DNA of 64,000 nucleotides from positions 2,480,001 through 2,544,000 of the forward strand of contig OZ244898.1 in NCBI GenBank assembly GCA_965221585.1. Reading direction: 5' to 3'. This document shows, piece by piece, positions 7,135 to 14,998 of this stretch. The notes under the pieces were generated by a model. That model did no database searches. It was not told the DNA's origin and was given only the letters and a program-made list of their open reading frames with translations. Position 1 is the first letter of the stretch. Each line of letters opens with the position of its first letter. Origin of the DNA: VXYK01 sp965221585. Its GTDB lineage: Bacteria; Actinomycetota; Acidimicrobiia; Acidimicrobiales; Aldehydirespiratoraceae. The position numbers and the translations under genes were made by a program.

Positions 7135-9462
7135 TTACAGCACCGGGACGGTGCCGATCACGCCCGATTCCTCCAAGGACGCGATCTCTGAGGCGCTCAG
7201 CCCCAGTTCAGTCAGAATCTCGTGATTGTGCTGGCCGAGCATGGGCGTGGCGTTGGTGATCCAACGTTCGATACCACGCATCCGATAAGGCTGAGCAGGC
7301 ATGTAGTGGGTTCCCACCTCAGGATGCTCCACCAACTCATAGAACCGCCGATCCTCGAACTGAGGATGGAAGCGCAACCTGGAATGGTTGCGGCAGGCAA
7401 TCGCGTCCACACCTGCTTCGGCGAGTTCGTCTTCAGCTTGAACCAACGTGCGGCTCGCGACCCAACGCGCAACATGCAGGTCGATCTGGTCGTGGGCTCC
7501 CTGCCGCTCCTCAAGCGTCGCATACTCGTCGGCGTCGACCCCGACAACGCCCGCCAGAGCCATCCATGCCTGGTCGCTGCCGCATGAGATCGCCAACCAC
7601 TGCTCAGGCTCCGCCGTCTCGTAAATCCCCTGTGGAGCCGCGAAACGGCTGCGGTTGCCCAGACGGTTCAACGTCACGCCATTAGCCGAATACTCGACGA
7701 TCATCTCCGCCGCACAGTTGATAGCTCCCTCAACCATCGCCGATTCGATGAAGACACCCTTGCCGGTTGTGTCCCGCTTGCGAAGTCCCAAGAGCGCAGC
7801 GAAGCAACCATGCATGCCCGCTATCGGATCACACGGCCCGCGAGGGATGCGCGGCTGATCAGCCTCGTGACCGGTCAACCAGGCCATTCCCGACATCTGC
7901 TCCATCGTCTGCGCGAAACCGACGCGTTCACGCCAGGGGCCGTCAAGCCCGAAAGCAGGCATGCGCACCATCACCAGTTGCGGATTGCGTTCGCTCAGCA
8001 CGTCCCAGTTGAGATCGAACGCTTCAAACACCCGCGGACTGAAGTTCTCAACCACCACATCGGCGCCGTCCACCAACCGAAGCAGAAGCTCCCGACCTCG
8101 AGGATCATTCAGGTCGAGGGTCAACCCGCGTTTGTCGTGATTGACGGCAAGGAACATATGTCCCCACTCCCACCACCGCTGATGACCGAACATCATGCCC
8201 GTGAGACGCATGCCATCGGGATGGGTCACCGATTCGACATGGATCACATCGGCACCCAGCGCCGCCATCGCCTGGGTGGCGCAGGGGCCGGCCCACCAGC
8301 TTGTGAGATCGATCACGCGGATCCCTGCGAGCGGTCGAGCGTCTGGGTCTGCGGCGGCGCTCGAAGCGGGCCCGGGACGGGGACGGGGCTCGATCTGTCC
8401 TGTGTGCTCACCGATCGCAGGCGCTGGTCCGGGGACTGGTGGACGCTCGCCGTCGATTCTGCGGGGCGACCTCGGCGCTTCAAATCCATCGGCTGTGGCC
8501 GCAAAGAAGCCCCTTGCGAGCAGATGCTCCTCGCTGAGCACCCCTGCCCCGTCGTTGACACGAGCCACCGGCACTCTCAGTTCCGAGGCCAGCTCCACGA
8601 TCTCTGAGACCGCGTGCCGTTCCATCCACTCGTTGACGATCGCTGACCATTCATCGAGTCGGGCCGTGCGAGTACGAAGATCAGCCCATTCGCTGTCCAT
8701 CAGATCGGGGCGTTCAATCATCAAACAGAAGCTCTGAAACTGCTGACGGGTGTTGGTGTTGAAGCCGACCCAGCCGTCACGGGCACGCTCGATCGAGGGC
8801 GTCTCGATTGACCTCATCGGCAGATCGGTGCGGCCCGACATCTGCTGGGACAGGTCCGCGAAGGTCGATGCCGCCAACGCCGTCGACTCGGCTATCGACA
8901 CATCGACGACCTCACCTGTGCCACAGCGACGCGAACGGTCGACCGCGGCCAACGAGGGCGGTGCCGCGTAGCAAGCCGCCATCCACTCGAACACATCACC
9001 ACCAGCCATGTAGGGAGGCAAGGAGGCATGACCACGACAGATGATCGAACCCGTGTCGGCCTGAACCAAGAACTCGTTGAGCGAACGCTGCGCCCACGGC
9101 CCTTTCAGCCCATAGGGCCTGATCGAGGTGATGACTGCGAACCGATGTCGCCCTTCGATGTCCCCGACAACTGCGGGTCCAAGCGTGTCGTCGACAACGA
9201 TCAGATCGGCACTGGCGAGCAGCTCTTCGACGGCTTCCTCCCCGAGCCGCCCCACGACCGAGCGAGTGCCTGCCGCCAGAAACGAGAACAACGGTCCGTC
9301 GGCCCCCTCCGAGACCCGTATCGAACTGCGTCGGCGCAAACCAACGCCGGCTTCGGGTTCGACACGAATGACATCGGCACCAGCGTCTGCGAACAGACGT
9401 GACAGGTAGGCCCCAGCGATACCGACGCTGAGATCGACAACGCGGACGTCTCCCAGAATCAC
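7135..9462 (-). CDS. Two-domain CaiB/BaiF family CoA-transferase
   Basis: A 775-residue fusion of two class III CoA-transferase domains. Domain 1 starts GDVRVVDLSVGIAGAYLSRL and domain 2 starts near residue 375 with LAGIRVIDLTSWWAGPC. Each has the ADVIxVE strand, SADLIVVD/GADVVVENF, and the block before the active-site helix (GEVVDVSIAES in domain 1, GVFIESAMVEG in domain 2). In both, Glu stands at the position of the catalytic Asp. The family transfers CoA between carboxylic acids; the two-domain form acts as its own pseudo-dimer. It starts with GTG 9462, 14 bases after the stop of the LLM oxidoreductase, with GAGGTGAG upstream, so the two form an operon. Substrate unknown. Confidence 0.88.
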   Translation of the reverse strand: MILGDVRVVDLSVGIAGAYLSRLFADAGADVIRVEPEAGVGLRRRSSIRVSEGADGPLFSFLAAGTRSVVGRLGEEAVEELLASADLIVVDDTLGPAVVGDIEGRHRFAVITSIRPYGLKGPWAQRSLNEFLVQADTGSIICRGHASLPPYMAGGDVFEWMAACYAAPPSLAAVDRSRRCGTGEVVDVSIAESTALAASTFADLSQQMSGRTDLPMRSIETPSIERARDGWVGFNTNTRQQFQSFCLMIERPDLMDSEWADLRTRTARLDEWSAIVNEWMERHAVSEIVELASELRVPVARVNDGAGVLSEEHLLARGFFAATADGFEAPRSPRRIDGERPPVPGPAPAIGEHTGQIEPRPRPGPASSAAADPDARPLAGIRVIDLTSWWAGPCATQAMAALGADVIHVESVTHPDGMRLTGMMFGHQRWWEWGHMFLAVNHDKRGLTLDLNDPRGRELLLRLVDGADVVVENFSPRVFEAFDLNWDVLSERNPQLVMVRMPAFGLDGPWRERVGFAQTMEQMSGMAWLTGHEADQPRIPRGPCDPIAGMHGCFAALLGLRKRDTTGKGVFIESAMVEGAINCAAEMIVEYSANGVTLNRLGNRSRFAAPQGIYETAEPEQWLAISCGSDQAWMALAGVVGVDADEYATLEERQGAHDQIDLHVARWVASRTLVQAEDELAEAGVDAIACRNHSRLRFHPQFEDRRFYELVEHPEVGTHYMPAQPYRMRGIERWITNATPMLGQHNHEILTELGLSASEIASLEESGVIGTVPVL

Positions 9463-9476
9463 GTCACCAACTCACC

Positions 9477-10343
9477 TCAGCTGGAGACGTTGGCAATGAC
9501 CCTGTCACCCCAAGCGGCAAGCGCATCGGCCGTGTCGTTGAAGAACAGGAAGGACGGCACGATCATACGGCTCGCTCCCCATGAACCCAGTTCCTCAACC
9601 GCCGCACCCGGATCTTCACCGAAGATGCCCATGTGCTGGCCGGTCAACTCGATCGCATCCGGATCACGGCCATGGTCCGCCGCGGTCTGCCGGCATATGT
9701 CGTACAGTTCCGCCAGGTCGCCCTTGGCCGGCCAGAAGCCGTCGCCGACCCTGCCCGCTCGTTCCGCCGCGGCGCGGCTGTGCCCGCCGATGTGGATCGG
9801 TACCGAGCCGTTGGCAGGTTTGGGGTTGCAGGAGATCGGATCGAAGCTGACGAACTCTCCGTCGAATGACACGGCATCGTCAGCCCAGAGTGCCCGCATC
9901 ACCTCCATGTACTCCTCGGTACGCGGACCGCGCCTCTCCCACGGGACGCCAAGCGCTTCAAACTCCTCCTTGAGCCAGCCGATGCCGATTCCCAACTCGA
10001 CCCGCCCACCCGACATGTTGTCGAGTGTGGCCACCTCCTTGGCGTAGGTGACGGGGCTCCGCTCGGGCAGCAGGGAGATGCCGGTCGCGAGGCGCAGGTC
10101 GGTGGTGTGAGCGGCCACGAACCCGAGCCAGATCAAAGGGTCGGGGATCGGGTTCTCGCCCGTCCCGGGCATCTTGCCGCTCTCGTCGTAGGGGTAGGTC
10201 GACTGGTAGCCCTCGGGGTAGATGATGTGTTCAACGGTCCACACCGACTCGAAGCCCGCTGCCTCAGCGGCTTGACCGATCATCTTGGCACCCTCTCCGG
10301 TACCGAAGTGCATGACGTTGGCGAACGCCAGTCCGAATTTCAT
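9477..10343 (-). CDS. LLM-class (luciferase-like) F420-dependent oxidoreductase
   Basis: A 288-residue TIM-barrel protein of the luciferase-like monooxygenase superfamily. FGLAFANVMHFG begins the barrel; ESVWTVEHIIYP, LRLATGISLLPERSPVTYAKEVATLD, GGRVELGIGIGWLKEEFEALGVPW and VPIHIGGHSRAAAERAGRVGDGF are standard blocks of the actinobacterial TIGR03619-type subfamily, most of which use coenzyme F420. It hydrogenates or oxidises an unknown substrate. First gene of an operon with the double CoA-transferase, so it may act on the same acyl-CoA or its acid. ATG 10343 is the only good start. Confidence 0.85.
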   Translation of the reverse strand: MKFGLAFANVMHFGTGEGAKMIGQAAEAAGFESVWTVEHIIYPEGYQSTYPYDESGKMPGTGENPIPDPLIWLGFVAAHTTDLRLATGISLLPERSPVTYAKEVATLDNMSGGRVELGIGIGWLKEEFEALGVPWERRGPRTEEYMEVMRALWADDAVSFDGEFVSFDPISCNPKPANGSVPIHIGGHSRAAAERAGRVGDGFWPAKGDLAELYDICRQTAADHGRDPDAIELTGQHMGIFGEDPGAAVEELGSWGASRMIVPSFLFFNDTADALAAWGDRVIANVSS

Positions 10344-10394
10344 CTCTGGCTCCTGATTCTCACTAGTGAAGCGCCCATCCTGCCACGCTATTGC

Positions 10395-10490
10395 CGCCGG
10401 GCGTAACCGGAGCTCTGTTTGCGCCGGGCGTAGCCGGAGCCGCGGTTGTCTCGCGCCGGGCGTAACCGGAGCTCTGCTAGCGCCGGGCGG
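10395..10490. repeat. Dispersed GC-rich repeat, four tandem partial units
   Basis: Units begin with CGCCGGGCG at 10395, 10422, 10454 and 10481. Units 1 and 3 are almost identical (CGTAACCGGAGCTCTG, then TTTG or CTAG). Unit 2 reads CGTAGCCGGAGCCGCGG and is the exact reverse complement of the core in the 3230-3374 array; with its flank the match extends to about 34 of 35 bases. The array fills the 154-bp gap between the rhomboid stop and the LLM oxidoreductase start. Confidence 0.88.
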
Positions 10491-10497
10491 GCGAGGC

Positions 10498-11139
10498 TCA
10501 GTTGAGCCAGGGTTCGTCCAATTCCCAGGGTTCGGGGTTGTCGGGTTTCGGGGCTCGCGAGGGGCGCGGTTCGGCCATTGCCTTGGCAGCGATCACACCA
10601 CCGAGCATGCCGAACAGGTGACCTTCCCACGAGATGAAGTCCTGCGGGACTATCCCGGCCACCAGTCCGCCGTAGAACATGATGACCAACAGTGCCGAGG
10701 CCAAGGCTCGCAGACGGCGCTCGAAGACCGCCGCGGCGAGGATCGCCCCGAAATACCCGAACACCACCCCGCTGGCACCGATGTGGTTGCCGAATCCTGC
10801 AAGGGCCCAGGTCAGAGTGCCACCGATGACTATCACCGTCACTGTCACCCACGCCCAGTAGCGCATCCCCCGCACCGCGACCAGTCCACCGAGAATCAGC
10901 AGAGGCAGTGAATTCGAGGTGACGTGACCGAAGTCCGAATGGAGGAAAGGCGCGAAGGCGATGCCGTCGATTCCTTCCCGGCGCCGGGGGAGGATGCCAT
11001 TGCCCTGAAGGCGGTCATCGAGTGCGAGCGTGTCGACAATCTCGATCCCCCACATTGCTGCGAGGGCCAGGAGCAGCAGACCGACCGGGGTCCACAGCAG
11101 TCGCCAAAGCGAGCGCCTCGGTTCTGCGGATTCGGGCAT
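10498..11139 (-). CDS. Rhomboid-family intramembrane serine protease
   Basis: A 213-residue inner-membrane protein with about six TM segments. The catalytic Ser lies in GASGVVFG (residues about 120-127) and the catalytic His in ISWEGHLFGMLGG; FGHVTSNSLPL holds the conserved His/Asn of TM2. Rhomboids cleave other membrane proteins within or next to the membrane. The cytosolic tail is proline-rich. The gene is divergent from the ureohydrolase gene (81-bp gap) and followed by the repeat at 10395-10490. Substrate unknown. Confidence 0.9.
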   Translation of the reverse strand: MPESAEPRRSLWRLLWTPVGLLLLALAAMWGIEIVDTLALDDRLQGNGILPRRREGIDGIAFAPFLHSDFGHVTSNSLPLLILGGLVAVRGMRYWAWVTVTVIVIGGTLTWALAGFGNHIGASGVVFGYFGAILAAAVFERRLRALASALLVIMFYGGLVAGIVPQDFISWEGHLFGMLGGVIAAKAMAEPRPSRAPKPDNPEPWELDEPWLN

Positions 11140-11220
11140 GCCTCATCGTAGATGCGACTCGCCGGAGAATTTCGCTAAGTTGTTCCGCTACCGGGTCGGC
11201 GACCAGCAGGAAAGACCGAG

Positions 11221-12171
11221 ATGAGCGACAACCCTCAGCCCCTTGGAGGCAACGAGATGCCGCGTTTCGGGGGCATCACGACGTTCATGCGCCTGCCCGG
11301 AGCTTCATCGCCCGAAGAGTGCGATGTCGCCGTCGTGGGGGTGCCCTTCGATATCGGCACCTCCAACCGGCCCGGCGCCCGATTCGGTCCCAGAGGCATC
11401 CGTGAAGAGTCGGTGCTGTTGCGTCCATACAACATGGCCACACGGGCCGCACCCTTCGACAGTCTGAGAATCGATGACCTGGGCGACGTCGCCACCAACC
11501 CCTACAACCTCATCGACTCCGTCGAGCGGATCACCAACCATTTCATGGAGTTGCTGCGACACGATCTCATCACCGTCGCCATGGGCGGTGACCACACCAT
11601 CGTCTTGCCGATTCTTCGTGCCATGGCCGCCAAACACGGACCGGTCGGTTTGGTCCACATCGACGCCCACACCGATATCAACGACACCATGTTCGGCGAG
11701 AAGATCGCCCACGGCACCCCTTTTCGCCGCGCCGTCGAGGAGGGCCTGCTCGACGGGCCGCGCGTCGTGCAGATCGGCATGCGAGGCACCGGTTACGCCG
11801 CCGATGATTTCGACTGGTCCCGAGAGCAGGGGTTTCGGGTGGTGCAGATCGAGGAGTGCTGGCATCGGAGCCTCGATCCGCTCATGGAGGAAGTGCGGGT
11901 CCAACTCGGGTCCGGACCGGTCTATCTGAGCTTCGATATCGACGGACTCGACCCGTCGTTCGCTCCTGGTACGGGAACGCCCGAGGTCGCAGGTCTGACC
12001 ACGACTCAGGCGCTGGAAATAATCCGTGGCTGCCGCGGCCTCGACCTGGTGGGGTGCGACCTGGTTGAGGTTGCGCCCATCTACGACACCAGCGGTGCCA
12101 CATCGCTGACCGCCGCCAACATGCTCTACGAGATGCTCTGCGTCCTACCCGGTGTCGAGTATCGGAAGTGA
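11221..12171 (+). CDS. Ureohydrolase (agmatinase / guanidinobutyrase type)
   Basis: A binuclear Mn enzyme that releases urea from a guanidino compound. Metal motifs are complete: GGDHT (122-126), DAHTD (148-152) and SFDIDGLD (237-244). The N-terminal block QPLGGNEMPRFGGITTFMRLP and the PYNMATRAAPFDS stretch are as in pseudomonad guanidinobutyrase/guanidinopropionase (GbuA/GpuA), so the substrate may be 4-guanidinobutyrate or 3-guanidinopropionate rather than agmatine. The 316-residue length is normal. Its stop overlaps the next small gene (GTGA). Confidence 0.88.
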   Translation: MSDNPQPLGGNEMPRFGGITTFMRLPGASSPEECDVAVVGVPFDIGTSNRPGARFGPRGIREESVLLRPYNMATRAAPFDSLRIDDLGDVATNPYNLIDSVERITNHFMELLRHDLITVAMGGDHTIVLPILRAMAAKHGPVGLVHIDAHTDINDTMFGEKIAHGTPFRRAVEEGLLDGPRVVQIGMRGTGYAADDFDWSREQGFRVVQIEECWHRSLDPLMEEVRVQLGSGPVYLSFDIDGLDPSFAPGTGTPEVAGLTTTQALEIIRGCRGLDLVGCDLVEVAPIYDTSGATSLTAANMLYEMLCVLPGVEYRK

Positions 12172-12401
12172 CCAGCAAGCCTGACCAAGGACATGGTTCC
12201 GAATCAATGCCCCACTCACGAGAAACTGAACCAACTTTCTCCATTCGCAGTTTCTGGATAGCGGCTCTCTCGGGCGTGATCTGTCTAGGAATCTATTGGC
12301 TCGTATTCGGCATCAGTTCCGAAGCGCTAATTCCCGCGGGAGGTGCTGTAGTAGCGGTATTGGTCGGCACAGTCATACGACACAGGCAAGCAACTAGCTG
12401 A
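12168..12401 (+). CDS. Small membrane protein, unknown function
   Basis: A 77-residue protein with a polar N-terminus and two hydrophobic segments (FWIAALSGVICLGIYWLVF and ALIPAGGAVVAVLVGTVI) joined by a short turn. GTG 12168 overlaps the ureohydrolase stop, which suggests translational coupling; ATG 12207 is an alternative. I do not recognise a family. A hand count of row 12241-12300 gives about 53% G+C, below the flanking genes, and the G+C falls further to the right, so the gene sits at the edge of the suspected insertion. Confidence 0.5.
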   Translation: MTSKPDQGHGSESMPHSRETEPTFSIRSFWIAALSGVICLGIYWLVFGISSEALIPAGGAVVAVLVGTVIRHRQATS

Positions 12402-12439
12402 CGGAAATGGCCCCAAAGAAATGTGTCTCTTGGCAACAG

Positions 12440-12697
12440 TTAGCATTGGCGCCTGGTGTTGTGCTCGGCGAGCACCACCTCCAGACGTGCTCCGGCGATA
12501 AGGCCTGCTAATTCATCGTGTGACCGGTCTTCGGCGTGTGCCGCGGAGTGCTCTTCGACCAGATCCCCGAACGATTGCTCTGCAAACACTTGGGCCTCAG
12601 CCGCGCGTTCGCACGCCTCTGCGTTGTACGAGCCTCCGCACCCGGTTAGAGCGAGGCTTGTCGTTGCAACGACAAGCCTCACGATGGTTCGGTTCAC
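12440..12697 (-). CDS. Small putative lipoprotein
   Basis: An 85-residue protein starting at GTG 12697. The N-terminus (VNRTIVRLVVATTSLALTGCGG) is a lipoprotein signal with lipobox LTGC, so it should be anchored on the outer face of the membrane. The rest is a charged, mostly helical domain (EACERAAEAQVFAEQSFGDLVEEHS) without recognised homology. Its start overlaps the previous stop by 4 bases (GTGA), making it the last gene of the three-gene operon. The GTG start is decided by this overlap and by the lipoprotein signal; the open frame runs on to 12763. Confidence 0.6.
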   Translation of the reverse strand: MNRTIVRLVVATTSLALTGCGGSYNAEACERAAEAQVFAEQSFGDLVEEHSAAHAEDRSHDELAGLIAGARLEVVLAEHNTRRQC

Positions 12698-12984
12698 CCG
12701 TCGTTTTCCAAAGGGAACGCGGCTCGGCCCCAGACGACCCACGCTACCCAGGCCACGGACCAAGTCAGAACCGTAGCGATTGTGACAAGTGCGTGGACGG
12801 CCAGTGAGTATTGAAACACGCTCTCAGGGATTACTACCGCCAACGGCACCACCAGCCCGACAATCACCCACGCAAGCGTCTCACCTCGGCTTCTGGCCCA
12901 CCAAAATACTCGGTGTGCAGCTTGTTGCTTGGATCGCCGCATTTCCTCTCTGTACTCGCTTACCACGAGCCTAAACGTGCTCAT
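12694..12984 (-). CDS. Small two-TM membrane protein
   Basis: A 96-residue protein from ATG 12984. A basic N-terminal segment (EYREEMRRSKQQAAHRVFWWARSRGE) is followed by two hydrophobic spans (LAWVIVGLVVPLAVVI and ALVTIATVLTWSVAWVAWVVW). The start overlaps the preceding stop by 4 bases (ATGA), and its own stop overlaps the lipoprotein start. No family recognised. As the middle gene between an exported Gly-rich protein and a lipoprotein, it could be an immunity or partner protein; that is inference from layout only. Confidence 0.6.
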   Translation of the reverse strand: MSTFRLVVSEYREEMRRSKQQAAHRVFWWARSRGETLAWVIVGLVVPLAVVIPESVFQYSLAVHALVTIATVLTWSVAWVAWVVWGRAAFPLENDG

Positions 12985-13415
12985 CCCGACACCGCCGCAA
13001 TGACAGCGGCACATCCTGCGCCAGCCACCCCAGCACCAATGGGCCCGGCCGGAAGACCTACGCCATAGCACAACCAACCCGCTGAACCACCAATCAGCGC
13101 GCGCTCCCACCAGTGCGTGTGCGAAACGTTCACGCAGACCTGCCGCCAACGTGTGACTGTGCGAGTCACCCATTCTCCGTTCTCTCGTGCTCTCGTTGTG
13201 ACAGCATAAGGGGTCCAGCTACACGAGCGTTGAGTATGCGCCGACACTACAGATTCGTCTGTCAGCAAGTCGCCCACTACCGGCATGGCGCCGATAACCG
13301 GTGTCGTTGCTGGCAATGGTGCTACCGTCAAAGTGGCCGTTAGCGCAACTGCTGTGAGCAAGCGGGCGAGGGTCTTCAAGGGAACCCCCAAGACAAAAGG
13401 GAACCCCCAAGACAA
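12981..13415 (-). CDS. Exported Cys- and Gly-rich small protein
   Basis: About 130-144 residues. A hydrophobic leader (LKTLARLLTAVALTATLTVAPLPA) predicts secretion. The mature part has four cysteines (SCSW, VCVN, WLCYG, GCAA) and ends in a glycine-rich hydrophobic segment (ALIGGSAGW, then AGPIGAGVAGAG) with GxxxG spacing. Such tails occur in pore-forming bacteriocins and in some phage or toxin-like proteins. Only non-ATG starts exist: TTG 13415 or TTG 13379, the second giving a cleaner signal peptide. The 5' end is a perfect 19-bp duplication. No homologue recognised; a bacteriocin-like role is speculative. Confidence 0.5.
   Translation of the reverse strand: MSWGFPFVLGVPLKTLARLLTAVALTATLTVAPLPATTPVIGAMPVVGDLLTDESVVSAHTQRSCSWTPYAVTTRARENGEWVTRTVTRWRQVCVNVSHTHWWERALIGGSAGWLCYGVGLPAGPIGAGVAGAGCAAVIAAVSG
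13378..13415. repeat. Perfect 19-bp tandem duplication at a gene start
   Basis: AAGGGAACCCCCAAGACAA occurs twice back to back (13378-13396 and 13397-13415). It overlaps the possible TTG start codons of the exported protein gene, repeating its candidate start and Gly-rich Shine-Dalgarno-like sequence. Confidence 0.9.
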
Positions 13416-13564
13416 GAGGAGCGTGCATTAGATTTCTCATTTCTACGTGACGGATACTTGCTGTTATCCACCGTGTAGACGTGTTGACCACGAACATTTG
13501 AAGCGCACCGACTCCAACCACATCACCACTGGTAGAAGGTAAAATTAGAGATGATCGAAGCGGC

Positions 13565-13810
13565 CTAGGCCATCCCAAGCGTGTTGTCGGCGACTAACGT
13601 CCAGTCACCATTCGGGGCGAGTACCAACCTTCCCAGATTCGGTAGAGTCCGGGCTTTGAGGCTCGTCCGATAAAGAAATTCAGTTGGCCAACCTGCTAAC
13701 TGTCGACGCAGGTCAACCACGCAATCGGCGGGCACGGGTCGGAGTCGGTCAAAAACTGAGCTGACAAGACTTGACAACCGTCCCAGACCCAAGATATGAA
13801 ATAACAGCAA
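13565..13810 (-). CDS. Possible small hypothetical protein
   Basis: An 81-residue frame (starting MLLFHILGLGRLSSLV) in the 450-bp gap between the exported-protein gene and the recombinase. Its C-terminal half (LVLAPNGDWTLVADNTLGMA) looks protein-like, but I see no convincing Shine-Dalgarno sequence or recognised domain. It is reported because the gap otherwise holds no gene; it may not be real. The remainder of the gap (13416-13564) shows nothing I recognise. Confidence 0.25.
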   Translation of the reverse strand: MLLFHILGLGRLSSLVSSVFDRLRPVPADCVVDLRRQLAGWPTEFLYRTSLKARTLPNLGRLVLAPNGDWTLVADNTLGMA

Positions 13811-13863
13811 TTATCTACTGAGTGCACCTTGTGGAGTTCCGTTCAGACACGAACCTGCTAAAT

Positions 13864-13887
13864 CTGTGGTCATGACTCAAACCACAG
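13864..13887 (+). promoter_or_regulatory. Inverted repeat enclosing the recombinase start codon
   Basis: CTGTGGT (13864-13870) and ACCACAG (13881-13887) form a perfect 7-bp stem; the 10-base loop contains the ATG (13872). In mRNA this hairpin would present or hide the start codon. It could also be a binding site for the recombinase or a regulator. Confidence 0.4.
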
Positions 13888-14918
13888 GAAACATAATAAA
13901 AGCGGCCCGATGTGTGAACGTTGCACACATTGCAGATGAGGACCTGAGCGACGAAGCGATTGCGAGGTTGATCACCCAAGGCAAAGCTGCCGCTCATTCG
14001 GACAACACCCGGAAGACCTACGGCATCGGATACAGGAGTTGGAGTCGGTGGGCGTCTGGCCGTGGTCTCCCGGTGTTTCCCGCCGATCCAACACACCTTC
14101 AGAAGTGGCTCGCGGCCTTGACTAACCAGCACAAGAAACCCTCGACTTTGCGCACCTATCTTGCTGGGGTGGTGTACATGCACCGCGAGTGCGACGAACT
14201 GAACCCAGCCCGTGATCCCCAGGTCCGACAACTGCTACGGGGCCTGACCCGCAAGTCTGCCGCTGACGGGTACGCCGCTAAACAAGCCTCTCCGCTGCGC
14301 TGGTGCCACATCCAACGCATTGCTGACACGGCACACAACCCACGACGCAACCAACCCGGCGGGCGCATAGAAAACCCTCATCAAGCCCGACAACGCGCCA
14401 ATGCCGACATCGCAATGATCACAGTTGCGCACGACGCCGCCTTGCGTGGCAGCGAACTGCTCGCTCTCACCTGGGCAGACATAGTGCCGTCAAAAGGCAA
14501 CGAATGCGGGCTAGTGAACATTCGCCGCTCAAAGAGCGATCAAACAGGCGAAGGAGCTGTCGCACCCATATCCGAATTCGCCTCGCAAGCGCTCACCCGA
14601 ATGAAACCTGACGACGCCGAACCAGACGATCGCATCTTCAGGTTCTCACCCAACACCCTCAACCGTCGCCTAAAGGCCGCAGCGCGAACCGCCGACATGA
14701 ACGTCCGACACATCAGCAGTCATTCACCGCGGGTGGGGATGGCCCAAGACCTCTTGGCCTACGGCACCGACATGCCCGGCCTCATGCAAGCAGGCCGTTG
14801 GAAAACCCCCGGGACCGTCGCCCGCTACACCGAACATCTCGCCGCGCACCACACCGCGGCCGGTCAGTACCTCAGAACCCAGCAAAGAACCAACCCGCTG
14901 GACCACAGGGAGACCTAA
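13872..14918 (+). CDS. Tyrosine recombinase / integrase
   Basis: A 348-residue site-specific recombinase. The N-terminal SAM-like core-binding domain (NTRKTYGIGYRSWSRW...PSTLRTYLAGV) is followed by the catalytic domain. The active-site set is complete: Arg192 (ALRGSELL), Lys221 (RSKSDQ), His284-x-x-Arg287 (SHSPRVG), Trp310 at the second His position (AGRWKTP) and nucleophile Tyr319 (ARYTEH). It should cut and rejoin DNA through a 3'-phosphotyrosine. Divergent from the small-gene operon. ATG 13872 is used; GTG 13866 is two codons upstream. The gene looks intact. Integration target not identified. Confidence 0.9.
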   Translation: MTQTTGNIIKAARCVNVAHIADEDLSDEAIARLITQGKAAAHSDNTRKTYGIGYRSWSRWASGRGLPVFPADPTHLQKWLAALTNQHKKPSTLRTYLAGVVYMHRECDELNPARDPQVRQLLRGLTRKSAADGYAAKQASPLRWCHIQRIADTAHNPRRNQPGGRIENPHQARQRANADIAMITVAHDAALRGSELLALTWADIVPSKGNECGLVNIRRSKSDQTGEGAVAPISEFASQALTRMKPDDAEPDDRIFRFSPNTLNRRLKAAARTADMNVRHISSHSPRVGMAQDLLAYGTDMPGLMQAGRWKTPGTVARYTEHLAAHHTAAGQYLRTQQRTNPLDHRET

Positions 14919-14998
14919 TGCTGTCTGTCCTCCGACGGTAGTACCTTGCCCTGCTGCGTTGATGACCGATAATGACGCGCCCGCGTCCATAATGAAGC

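Larger units (their letters stand above)
12402..14930. mobile_element. Putative small integrative element (recombinase plus three-gene operon)
   Basis: This stretch holds a tyrosine recombinase, an oppositely oriented operon of small exported/membrane proteins, and long gaps, all with lower G+C than the neighbourhood (rows 13441-13500 and 13801-13860 are 47% and 45% by hand count, while flanking genes are visibly richer). No tRNA, attL/attR pair or transposase was found, so the borders given are only the last ordinary genes on each side. It may be a decayed or very small element. Confidence 0.4.

Noticed and set aside
14919..14998. tRNA or attachment site beside the recombinase
   Set aside because: No cloverleaf or direct repeat with the left side could be found by eye.
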